Assembly (NCBI GenBank): GCA_036399695.1
Contig: DASWMP010000186.1
Location: 1-19,460 of the forward strand
Reading direction: 5' to 3'
DNA: 19,460 bases
Source of the DNA: DASVEE01 sp036399695
Lineage (GTDB): Bacteria > Acidobacteriota > Thermoanaerobaculia > Gp7-AA8
The notes beneath the pieces are model-generated. The model saw nothing but the letters and a program-made list of their open reading frames with translations. It did no database searches and had not been told where the DNA came from. The stretch's first letter is position 1; every line of letters starts with the position of its first letter. Positions 8,082 through 14,225 of the stretch are shown piece after piece. A program made the position numbers and the translations under genes.

Positions 8082-9095
8082 CTACAACGTTCTCCCCACC
8101 GCCGGCACGATGATGCGCAGTTCATCCATCAGTCTTGCGAACTGGTCGGGGTAAAGAGACTGAGGGCCGTCACACACCGCTTTTTCCGGATCGTGGTGCA
8201 CCTCAATCAGCACGCCGTCGCCGCCGGCGGCGACGATCGCTCTGGCCAGGGGCATCACTTTGTCGCGACGGCCTACGGCATGCGACGGGTCGGCGATGAT
8301 CGGGAGGTGGGAGAGTTTGTCGATGACCGGGATCGCGGAGATGTCCAGCGTATTTCTCGTGAAGGTCTCGAACGTGCGGATGCCGCGCTCGCAGAGGATC
8401 ACCTCGTAATTGCCGCCGCTCATGATGTATTCGGCGGCGAGGAGCCACTCCTGGATGGTGGCGGACATGCCGCGCTTGAGGAGGATGGGCTTGCGGATCT
8501 GGCCGAGCGCGGTGAGGAGATTGAAGTTCTGCATGTTGCGGGCGCCGACCTGCAGGATGTCGACGTACTCGAGCATGCCGTCGATCTGGCTGATCTCCAT
8601 CACCTCAGAGATCGTGGCCATGTTGAATTCGTCGCCGGCGGCACGCAGCAGCTTCAGGCCTTCGACGCCCATGCCCTGGAACGCGTACGGAGAGCTGCGC
8701 GGCTTGTAGGCGCCGCCGCGGAGGATGCGCGCGCCGGAGCGGGCCACACGCCGCGCGGTCTCGAACAACTGCTGCTCGCTCTCGATCGTGCAGGGGCCGG
8801 CCATGACGACCACCTCGTTGCCACCGATGGCGACGCCGCGGGCTTTGACGACCGTCTTCTCCTGCTTGAACGTGCGGCTGGAGAGCTTGTACGGCTCGCT
8901 GACGCGCACCACTTCCTGCACGCTGTCGAAGAGCTCGAACTCCCGTTTGTCGATCGTCTCCACGTTCCCGACGACGCCCAGCACCGTCTGGTCCGCGCCG
9001 GTGGAGCGGTGGACGTCAAAGCCGCGCGAGCTCAGTTCGGCGACGACGTGCTCGATGTCGTTCTCAGGGGCGTGCTTCTGCATCACGATGATCAT
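8082..9095 (-). CDS. aroF: 3-deoxy-7-phosphoheptulonate (DAHP) synthase, class I beta type
   Basis: Condenses phosphoenolpyruvate with erythrose 4-phosphate in the first step of the shikimate pathway (cytosol). 337 aa. Residues 1-70 form the ferredoxin-like N-terminal regulatory domain typical of the Thermotoga/Bacillus-type enzyme; the TIM barrel follows. Visible motifs: AGPCTIES (99-106, metal-binding Cys102), LRGGAYKPRSSPYAFQG (125-141), LLKRG (205-209), DPSHAVGRRDK (269-279, His272), IEVHHDPEKAVCDGPQSL (297-314, Glu298 and Asp309). All expected metal and substrate residues are present. The start at 9095 is chosen for its AAGGGAG ribosome site; a 13-residue upstream extension is possible but is read within the overlapping mutase gene. 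It overlaps the chorismate mutase gene by 32 nt, the two-gene equivalent of the fused mutase-DAHP synthase of Bacillus. Feedback control by tyrosine or phenylalanine, or through the bound mutase, is plausible. Confidence 0.96.
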   Translation of the reverse strand: MIIVMQKHAPENDIEHVVAELSSRGFDVHRSTGADQTVLGVVGNVETIDKREFELFDSVQEVVRVSEPYKLSSRTFKQEKTVVKARGVAIGGNEVVVMAGPCTIESEQQLFETARRVARSGARILRGGAYKPRSSPYAFQGMGVEGLKLLRAAGDEFNMATISEVMEISQIDGMLEYVDILQVGARNMQNFNLLTALGQIRKPILLKRGMSATIQEWLLAAEYIMSGGNYEVILCERGIRTFETFTRNTLDISAIPVIDKLSHLPIIADPSHAVGRRDKVMPLARAIVAAGGDGVLIEVHHDPEKAVCDGPQSLYPDQFARLMDELRIIVPAVGRTL

Positions 9096-9396
9096 TGGTT
9101 CTCCCTTCGCGCGTCGCCGATTCACGCTCGACACGTCTCGATTCGTCGATGATTCGTTCGAAAAGGCGGCGCACCGCCGGCTGGTCGAGCGGCCCCTGCG
9201 AGACCTGCTTGGCGTGACGCAACACGTCCTTTTCCCGTTCGGGTGAATAGATCGGGAGGGACAGCACGCCTTTGATCTCGCCGATCTCGACCGCGTATTT
9301 GGCGCGCTGGTTGAGCAGCTTGACGAGGACCTCGTCGACGCGATCGATCGCCTCGCGCAGCCGGACCAGCTCCGCTGCCGCGTCCGTGGTGTTCAT
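9064..9396 (-). CDS. aroQ: Chorismate mutase, AroQ (all-helical, type II) class
   Basis: Converts chorismate to prephenate on the way to phenylalanine and tyrosine. 110 aa, the normal size of a single-domain AroQ mutase. The helical pattern is complete: LREAIDRVDEVLVKLLNQR (13-31), AVEIGEIK (35-42), LPIYSPEREKDVL (47-59), AVRRLFERIIDESR (74-87). By alignment with E. coli mutase the active-site set is R14, R31, K42, R54/E55 and E80. Glu at position 80 replaces the E. coli Gln88, as in several other AroQ enzymes. The start is ATG 9396, preceded by GGAGG at ideal distance; a longer in-frame ORF reaches upstream to 9765 but runs through the leader and repeats. The 3' end overlaps the DAHP synthase start by 32 nt. 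The residues after about 92 are charged and probably disordered. Confidence 0.95.
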   Translation of the reverse strand: MNTTDAAAELVRLREAIDRVDEVLVKLLNQRAKYAVEIGEIKGVLSLPIYSPEREKDVLRHAKQVSQGPLDQPAVRRLFERIIDESRRVERESATREGRTNDHRDAEARP

Positions 9397-9419
9397 GGTG
9401 GCCTCCGAGCCATAAAGCA

Positions 9420-9450
9420 AAAACCTCCTGCCGCGCGTGCAAGAGGTTTT
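9420..9450 (-). terminator. Terminator-like hairpin ahead of aroQ (candidate attenuator)
   Basis: On the minus strand AAAACCTCTTGC (9450-9439), a 7-nt loop, then GCAGGAGGTTTT (9431-9420) form a 12-bp stem with one G-U pair. TTTGCTTTA follows at once. It lies 24 nt before the aroQ start and after the Tyr-rich leader peptide, the position expected of the terminator of a transcription attenuator. Confidence 0.65.
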
Positions 9451-9474
9451 GGGAGGATCGGATTCGACCGCCTC

Positions 9475-9498
9475 AGCGCCCCTTACGAGCGGGGCGCC
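9475..9498 (-). promoter_or_regulatory. GC-rich leader hairpin between leader peptide and terminator
   Basis: On the minus strand GGCGCCCC (9498-9491), an 8-nt loop and GGGGCGCT (9482-9475) form an 8-bp stem with one G-U pair. GGGCG at 9511-9507, just after the leader stop, could pair with the same CGCCC as an alternative. Competing pairings suit an attenuator, but a full antiterminator could not be resolved by eye. Confidence 0.45.
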
Positions 9499-9515
9499 GA
9501 CACACACGCCCTTCG

Positions 9516-9566
9516 CTAGCTGTAATAGCCGTAATAGCGATAGCGGGGCGAGAAGTGGTGATTCAC
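9516..9566 (-). CDS. Tyr-rich leader peptide of the aroQ-aroF operon (16 aa)
   Basis: A 17-codon ORF with a GTG start, MNHHFSPRYRYYGYYS then TAG. Five of 16 residues are tyrosine and one is phenylalanine, including two Tyr-Tyr pairs near the end. It sits 119 nt upstream of the chorismate mutase gene, with hairpins between, and is followed by genes of the tyrosine/phenylalanine pathway. This is the classic layout of a pheA- or tyr-type attenuation leader: scarcity of charged tRNA-Tyr would stall the ribosome in the YRYYGYY stretch. No Shine-Dalgarno is seen. The putative -10 is only about 11 nt upstream of the GTG, so the mRNA may be nearly leaderless. The identification rests on composition and context, not homology. 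Confidence 0.6.
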   Translation of the reverse strand: MNHHFSPRYRYYGYYS

Positions 9567-9576
9567 GATGGCTGAT

Positions 9577-9606
9577 ACGGTAGCAGGTAGGCGAGCGGCG
9601 TGGCAA
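9577..9606 (-). promoter_or_regulatory. Candidate promoter of the aro leader transcript
   Basis: On the minus strand TTGCCA (9606-9601) and TACCGT (9582-9577) are spaced 18 bp apart, a fair match to sigma-70 boxes. Initiation 6-8 nt downstream would fall just before the GTG of the leader peptide. Selected by eye. Confidence 0.3.
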
Positions 9607-9629
9607 GAGAGGCAGAGAAAAGCAGAAGT

Positions 9630-9708
9630 CAGAACGCAGAACGCAGAACGCAGAACTGAGAAAGGCCCGGGGCGGCTTCTCGTTCACAGTTCTGCGTTCT
9701 GCGTTCTG
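9630..9708. repeat. Inverted pair of CAGAACG heptamer arrays
   Basis: Four 7-bp units (CAGAACG x3, CAGAACT; 9630-9657) face three complementary units (9687-9708). The inner 22 bp are perfect reverse complements (9637-9658 and 9687-9708) with a 28-nt spacer. An outer 11-bp inverted repeat, GGCAGAGAAAA (9611-9621) and TTTTCTCTGCC (9723-9733), extends the palindrome. It sits in the divergent region between the aro leader and the plus-strand operon. Confidence 0.9.
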
Positions 9709-9791
9709 GCCTCTGCATTCGGGTTTTCTCTGCCTTCCGCCCGTCTTCCTCTCCATCTTCCGCACCCAACATTGCTAAACTCCTCCCGTCC

Positions 9792-10064
9792 ATGCCCCCC
9801 GCTCCCCTGATCTGCGTGAACCATCCGGCGCGGCCGGCCTTTGCGGCGTGCATGTCGTGCTCGAAGCGGCTGTGTCAGGAATGTGCCACGCAGTGGGACG
9901 GCATCTGGCATTGCGCGGCCTGTCTCGGCGTGCAGCGGAGCACCACGGTACGGCGCTCGCCGGTGCCAGGGTGGCTGGCGGTCATCGTTGGAACGCTCCT
10001 CATCCTCTATGCCAGCGCGCAAATGATGGTCTGGTCCAGCGCGCTGCTCGCAGGATTGCTGTGA
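9792..10064 (+). CDS. Small B-box-type zinc-finger protein with one membrane anchor (90 aa)
   Basis: First gene of the plus-strand run. Residues 8-44 carry C8-x2-H11, C20-x2-C23, C28-x2-C31 and H40-C41-x2-C44, the cross-brace zinc pattern of B-box-like fingers often found at the N-terminus of bacterial membrane proteins. Residues about 59-90 are a hydrophobic segment reaching the C-terminus, so the finger probably sits in the cytosol on a single anchor. No enzyme motif. Function unknown; it may recruit partners to the membrane complex encoded downstream. No clear ribosome site precedes the ATG. TAAACT at 9776-9781 could be a -10 box, which would leave almost no 5' leader. The stop overlaps the GTG start of the next gene (GTGA). 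Confidence 0.8.
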   Translation: MPPAPLICVNHPARPAFAACMSCSKRLCQECATQWDGIWHCAACLGVQRSTTVRRSPVPGWLAVIVGTLLILYASAQMMVWSSALLAGLL

Positions 10065-10873
10065 TCCGGGCGCCGCTCTCGACGACGGCGGTGCTGGACG
10101 AGTCGGCCGAGGTCGTGAATCTGACGGCGGCACCGTGGATCGGCGTGCTCCTGCTCACGTCGATGCCGTGGCGGTTCATGCAGGTGCTGTTCTTCGACCG
10201 CCTGATGGAGGTGGGTACGAACGCACCCCGATACGGCAACCTGCTGCACGACACGGCCAACCTGACGATCGCGGCGTTCGTCGTGGCGCTGTGGGGACGC
10301 GCGGTGTACGCGCGTGCCTGCCGGCTGGCGGCTTCGCGCGGCGTGACACCGGGACGGGAAGCGCTGCGCGTCCCGGGGCCCGCGCTCGGCTCGTACATGT
10401 TCACCGGCGCGCTGGCGGAGCTGATCCGCTGGACGACGTCCATCACCTGCTTCGGCATCCCGGTGGCCCTCGCGTTCGGCGGCCTGGCCATCGGCACGAT
10501 GGAGCTGAACGAGCGCGCCGGCATCGCCGGGCCGCTGGGCCACATCCGCAAATACTCGGGACGGCTGCGCATCGTCGTGGCGCTGATGTTCGTCTTCGCT
10601 GCCGCGTTCCTGGTGGCGCTGGTCAACGTGGCCATGGCCTTCAGCCTGGGCATGTGGCTCGTCAGCGCGATCGGCGGCGTGGAGCTGCCGGCGTGGGAAG
10701 TGCTGCTCAGCGCGCGCAATCGCCGCTTCCTGCTCCTTTGGTTCGCCGGCGCGCTCCTCGTGATCGAGCCCTTCTGGATCGCGGCGAACGTGATGCTGGT
10801 GCGCAAAGCGGGAGCGGAAGAGAGCGGCGACGATCTGCGCGGCTGGTTCCGCGAAGTCGGAGGAAGCGCATGA
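10061..10873 (+). CDS. Polytopic membrane protein of unknown function (270 aa)
   Basis: GTG start overlapping the previous stop, with AGGA upstream; a longer upstream ORF reads antisense-like sequence across the B-box gene and was not used. About six membrane segments: PWIGVLLLTSMPW near 25-40, ANLTIAAFVVALWG near 70, FGIPVALAFGGLAIG near 135, LRIVVALMFVFAAAFLVALV near 175, a following segment to about 210, and LLLWFAGALLVIEPFWIAANVML near 230-250. The loop MELNERAGIAGPLGHIRKYSGRLR is amphipathic. The protein resembles the membrane proteins that commonly precede DUF4129 genes, but I cannot name the family. Its stop overlaps the ATG of the DUF4129 gene (ATGA), so the two are likely made together and may form one complex. 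Confidence 0.82.
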   Translation: MIRAPLSTTAVLDESAEVVNLTAAPWIGVLLLTSMPWRFMQVLFFDRLMEVGTNAPRYGNLLHDTANLTIAAFVVALWGRAVYARACRLAASRGVTPGREALRVPGPALGSYMFTGALAELIRWTTSITCFGIPVALAFGGLAIGTMELNERAGIAGPLGHIRKYSGRLRIVVALMFVFAAAFLVALVNVAMAFSLGMWLVSAIGGVELPAWEVLLSARNRRFLLLWFAGALLVIEPFWIAANVMLVRKAGAEESGDDLRGWFREVGGSA

Positions 10874-11886
10874 TGCGGCGGCTGCTCGCGGCACTGCTCT
10901 TCTTCGTGGCCACGTCCGCGAGCGCGCTGCCGATCCACGACTACGTCGCGCGGCTCGAGCGGCTGCATGCGCTGATGCGGGCGAATCAGCTCGACGTGGC
11001 GCGCACGGAATCGGCGCTGCTGCTGCGGGCGCGGATCGAGATCGGGACGCAGCGCTTCAACGCCGACGACTCGCTGCTGCAGGCGATCTCCGTCTCGAAG
11101 CAGCGCGACGCGCACCTGCAGAGCCGCCTCGCCGCGACGATCGTCGAGCTCCGCCGCGTCGCACCGGCCGGCAGCACGACCGTCGACCCGAAGATCCTCG
11201 CCGCCATCGTGAAGGAAGAGGCGGTAGCCGAGCTGAAGGCAGGCGGCGACGCGCTGCCGATCGACGAGAACCTGACGGTGAACCAGCGCCTCATGAGGAT
11301 GATCGAGGACACCATCGCGTGGATCGGCGACGTCCTCCTCAAGTTCTGGCAGTGGCTCGTGCAGTTCATCCCGGACGAGATGACGACGCCCGGCGGCAGC
11401 GGACGCGTGAGCTGGATCGTGATCGTGACGGTCGGGCTGATCGCGATCGTGCTGCTCATCCTGGCGGTGCGGGTCCTCCGGCGCAGCCGCGCGGCCGCGC
11501 CGGAGCCGATCGAGTCGACGGAGCTGCTCGGTTCGCGCAAGGACGAAGACCCGCTCTCGCGCGGCGCGGGCGAATGGGAGAAATACGCGGCGCAGCTCGC
11601 GGCGGCAGGGCGCATCCGGGAAGCGATCCGGGCCTGGTACCACGCGGTGCTCGTCACCTGCTACGCCTCCGGCATCCTCCATTTCCGCAAGGGCCGGACG
11701 AACTGGGAGTACATCTCGCTCCTCGGACCGCAGGTATCGTGGCGCCCGGAGCTCATCGAGCTGACGCGCCGCTTCGAGGTGGAGTGGTACGGCCACACGG
11801 AGAGCAGCAGCGAGGCGCTCGAGGATTGCAGCGCGCGCGCACGGCAGATCCTCGAGGCGATCCGCCGTGAGAGGAGCGCCGCATGA
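10870..11886 (+). CDS. DUF4129 domain membrane protein (338 aa)
   Basis: Signal peptide or N-terminal anchor at 1-20 (LLAALLFFVATSASA). A helical, probably periplasmic region follows to about 140. An amphipathic Trp-rich segment at about 145-170 (IAWIGDVLLKFWQWLVQFIP) precedes a clear transmembrane helix at about 180-203 (WIVIVTVGLIAIVLLILAV). The C-terminal DUF4129 domain (about 225-330) shows its usual pattern: WEKYAAQLAAAGRIREAIRA, TCYASGILHFRKGRTNWEYI, then a Glu-rich helix. DUF4129 proteins are regularly encoded beside MoxR and DUF58 genes, and the biochemical role is unknown. ATGA overlaps join it to both neighbours (starts at 10870 and 11883). Confidence 0.92.
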   Translation: MMRRLLAALLFFVATSASALPIHDYVARLERLHALMRANQLDVARTESALLLRARIEIGTQRFNADDSLLQAISVSKQRDAHLQSRLAATIVELRRVAPAGSTTVDPKILAAIVKEEAVAELKAGGDALPIDENLTVNQRLMRMIEDTIAWIGDVLLKFWQWLVQFIPDEMTTPGGSGRVSWIVIVTVGLIAIVLLILAVRVLRRSRAAAPEPIESTELLGSRKDEDPLSRGAGEWEKYAAQLAAAGRIREAIRAWYHAVLVTCYASGILHFRKGRTNWEYISLLGPQVSWRPELIELTRRFEVEWYGHTESSSEALEDCSARARQILEAIRRERSAA

Positions 11887-13004
11887 AACGCTTCGTCTTC
11901 GTCGCCGCGATCGCCCTCTATTTCATCGCCACGGTGGTCTGGATCGCCTCGGACCGGCGCATCTCGCGCCAGGCGTTCGGCGATTACTCGACGGCGAACA
12001 CCGGCGACGCCGGGCTGTCGCACGCCTACAAGTACCTGCAGCGCACGGGACGAAAGACGGCCCTCCTGACGACGATCGTCCGCCCGGGCGTGCTGCCGAA
12101 GAACGCGGTGCTCTTCCGCGCCGGCATCTACGTCTCTCCTTTCCTCGAGGAGCTCGAAGAGCGGATCGAGGAGGAGAAGGAGAAGCAGGACGCGAAGAAG
12201 GGGAAGAAGCCGGCGAAGAAGAAAGAGCCTCAGGTCAATCCGCTGCTGAGCGACGAGGAAGAGGAGTTCATCCGCGGCGGTGGACGGCTGGTCCTCGCGG
12301 TGGCGGGCGAAGCGGGTCCGATGGAGACGCGCAACCTCACGCACCGCACGGCGCAGAAGGTCTTCCCGATGTTCGCGGGCGTCGATTCGCTCGTGCTGCC
12401 GAGCCCGCGCGGCTACACGCTGAAGTCGCTCTCGCCGCGGATGCACGCGCTCTTCACCGCCGGCGGTCACGTGGTGATGGCGCGGGAGACGATGGGCCGC
12501 GGCGACCTGATCATGATCGCCACACCGGAGCTGCTGCAGAACCAGCACCTGTCGGGCTCGCGCGTCGCGCTGCTGCTCGGCCTCGCTCCGAAGAACCGGC
12601 CGGTCTGGTTCGACGAGTACGTGCACGGCCTGGCCAGCGGCGACGGCACGCTGGCGATGATGAAGGACTGGGGGCTCGGGCCGTTCCTGCTGCTCGGGAC
12701 GCTGGCCACGGCGCTGCTTTTCTGGCGCAACGGCAAGCGCGTCGGGCCGCCGGACGAGGAGTATCGCGACACGCGCAGCGACGCGGTGGATCTCGTCCGC
12801 TCGCTCGGCGCGCTGTATCAGAAATCGACCACGGAAGCGGAAGCGCTGGCGCAGTACCGCGACGCGCTCACGCGCACGGTTGCGGCTCAGTCGGGTTTGC
12901 GCGGCGACGCGCTGCACCGCAAGGTCGCGGAGCTCACGGGCGGCGGGCCGCCGTCGATGCAGACCATCAATGACGCATTCAGCAAACTGTCGTCCCGCGT
13001 GTAG
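11883..13004 (+). CDS. DUF4350 domain membrane protein (373 aa)
   Basis: One N-terminal membrane segment (5-22), then a DUF4350 domain (about 35-225) with YSTANTGDAGLSHAYKYLQ near the start and GDLIMIATPELLQNQHLSG near the end. This family resembles GATase-like/ABC-transporter-auxiliary periplasmic folds without known catalysis. A second membrane segment lies at about 263-282 (GPFLLLGTLATALLFW), followed by a cytosolic helical tail. It is unusual in carrying a Lys/Glu-only stretch at about 88-118, apparently inserted into the domain. Located between DUF4129 and MoxR as in other clusters of this kind. It is likely a subunit of the membrane complex the MoxR ATPase acts on; function not known. 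Confidence 0.9.
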   Translation: MKRFVFVAAIALYFIATVVWIASDRRISRQAFGDYSTANTGDAGLSHAYKYLQRTGRKTALLTTIVRPGVLPKNAVLFRAGIYVSPFLEELEERIEEEKEKQDAKKGKKPAKKKEPQVNPLLSDEEEEFIRGGGRLVLAVAGEAGPMETRNLTHRTAQKVFPMFAGVDSLVLPSPRGYTLKSLSPRMHALFTAGGHVVMARETMGRGDLIMIATPELLQNQHLSGSRVALLLGLAPKNRPVWFDEYVHGLASGDGTLAMMKDWGLGPFLLLGTLATALLFWRNGKRVGPPDEEYRDTRSDAVDLVRSLGALYQKSTTEAEALAQYRDALTRTVAAQSGLRGDALHRKVAELTGGGPPSMQTINDAFSKLSSRV

Positions 13005-13025
13005 CGGTACTGAAGGAAGGTAACG

Positions 13026-13988
13026 ATGCAGACCATCGCTGACATCTCCACACGATTCGGGGCGCTGCGCGAGCAGCTCGATCGGGTGATCATCGGACAG
13101 CCGCGGGTGAAGATGCTCGCCATCACGTCGCTCGTCGCGGGCGGGCACATGCTGCTCGAAGGGGTGCCGGGCACGGGCAAGACGCTGCTGTCGCTGGCGC
13201 TGGCGCGCCTGCTCGGCTGCCGTTTCCGCCGCATCCAGTTCACGCCGGACCTGATGCCGTCGGATCTCCTCGGCGCGAATATTTTCAATCAGAAGACGCA
13301 GGAGTTCGCGTTCCGCGCCGGCCCGGTCTTCACCGACATCCTGCTGGCGGACGAGGTCAACCGCACGCCGCCGCGCACGCAGGCGGCGCTGCTGGAGTCG
13401 ATGCAGGAAGGGGCGGCCACGATCGACGGCGCGCGCTACCGCGTCTCGCCGGTGTTCACGGTCTTCGCGACGCAGAACCCGGTGGAGTTCGAGGGCACGT
13501 ATCCACTGCCCGAAGCGCAGCGCGACCGCTTCATGTTCAAGATCAACATCGATTACCCGGAGGCGGAAGACGAGGCGCGCATGCTCGAAGCGTATGCGTC
13601 GGGCAAGCGTCTGCACGACGAGATGGTGGCGTCGCTGCAGCCGGTCGTCACGGCGGAGGAGCTGCAGCAGGCGCGGCGCACGGTGGCGGCGCAGGTGCGC
13701 GTGGAGCCGCACATCATCCGGTACATCCAGGAGATCGTCTCCCGCACGCGCCGCGACGAAGCGGTCCAGATCGGCGCCGGCCCGCGCGCCTCGCTCGCAC
13801 TGCTGGAGTCGAGCCGCGCCGCCGCCGCCCTGGAAGGCCGCGACTTCATCACCCCCGACGACGTGAAGGCGCTCGTCCTCCCCGTCCTCGCCCACCGCGT
13901 GACCCTCAGCCCCGAGGCGGAGATGGAAGGGCTGGCGCTGGAGGATCTGCTGACGCGCATCTTTGATCAGGTGGAGGTGCCGCGGTGA
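13026..13988 (+). CDS. MoxR-family AAA+ ATPase (320 aa)
   Basis: Full-length MoxR (AAA_3) ATPase with its lid domain. Walker A GVPGTGKT at 46-53, Walker B ILLADE at 105-110, sensor 1 ATQNP at 148-152, arginine-finger region AQRDRF at 164-169, and sensor 2 GAGPRAS near 253. The insert motif TPDLMPSDLLG (73-83) is typical. MoxR proteins act as chaperones that mature or activate partner complexes, and their usual partner is the DUF58 protein encoded next. Translation is supported by GAAGG just upstream of the ATG, 21 nt after the DUF4350 gene. It is the last gene before the repeat-filled gap at 13989-14225. Confidence 0.97.
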   Translation: MQTIADISTRFGALREQLDRVIIGQPRVKMLAITSLVAGGHMLLEGVPGTGKTLLSLALARLLGCRFRRIQFTPDLMPSDLLGANIFNQKTQEFAFRAGPVFTDILLADEVNRTPPRTQAALLESMQEGAATIDGARYRVSPVFTVFATQNPVEFEGTYPLPEAQRDRFMFKINIDYPEAEDEARMLEAYASGKRLHDEMVASLQPVVTAEELQQARRTVAAQVRVEPHIIRYIQEIVSRTRRDEAVQIGAGPRASLALLESSRAAAALEGRDFITPDDVKALVLPVLAHRVTLSPEAEMEGLALEDLLTRIFDQVEVPR

Positions 13989-14059
13989 TGCGCGCTGCGC
14001 GCGTCACGTGGTCAGGGGCCGGTGGTGGGGTTTCGGTGCGGTGCACCATGACCGGGGGG

Positions 14060-14090
14060 CGTGGCGCCTGCACTGACGAGAGGCGCCACG
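14060..14090. repeat. 10-bp hairpin next to the nonamer repeats
   Basis: CGTGGCGCCT (14060-14069) and AGGCGCCACG (14081-14090) are perfect reverse complements with an 11-nt loop. It lies in the MoxR-DUF58 gap and directly joins the nonamer array at 14091. The other nonamer locus (8016) also has a hairpin attached. Confidence 0.75.
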
Positions 14091-14127
14091 GGACCTATAG
14101 GACAGATGGGACCTATGGGACCGATGA
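14091..14127. repeat. Tandem 9-bp repeat, GGGACCTAT family
   Basis: Four near-copies of a 9-bp unit (GGACCTATA, GGACAGATG, GGACCTATG, GGACCGATG) in the MoxR-DUF58 gap. On the opposite strand the same units occur beside the hairpin at 8016-8076, so this is a family with at least two members in the window. Confidence 0.8.
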
Positions 14128-14151
14128 AACCCAGAGAGCTGCCGCCACAGA

Positions 14152-14220
14152 CAACCAAAAACCAACAACCAACAACCTCCAACAAAAATCACAACAAAAA
14201 CCGAGAACTGACCGCTAAAA
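14152..14220. repeat. A/C-rich heptamer array before the DUF58 gene
   Basis: Consecutive 7-bp units CAACCAA, AAACCAA, CAACCAA, CAACCTC, CAACAAA (14152-14186), with looser units continuing to about 14220. The array ends 5 nt before the ATG of the DUF58 gene. It has no G and no ribosome-binding sequence over most of its length. Confidence 0.75.
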
Positions 14221-14225
14221 ACCAC

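Noticed and set aside
9439..9498. tRNA-like sequence on the minus strand (CTCGTAA loop on a GC stem, then GGTCGAATCC)
   Set aside because: No D arm and no 5' acceptor strand; the T loop lacks one base. It fits better as attenuator leader hairpins.
9397..9765. In-frame extension of the chorismate mutase gene
   Set aside because: It runs through the repeat array and the leader region and lacks family similarity; the GGAGG site fixes the start at 9396.
10000..11796. 598-codon minus-strand ORF
   Set aside because: It lies antisense to the 270-aa membrane protein and DUF4129 genes, is Arg/His/Ala-rich, and results from GC-rich third positions.
11661..13895. 744-codon minus-strand ORF
   Set aside because: Antisense to DUF4350 and MoxR, with Arg/Leu/Glu/His-rich low-complexity composition and no motif.
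14061..14225. In-frame 55-codon extension of the DUF58 gene
   Set aside because: It only translates the 9-bp and 7-bp repeats (GPIGQMGPMGPM and an Asn/Gln/Lys-rich stretch). The membrane helix expected at the N-terminus starts right after MRPAPLL.
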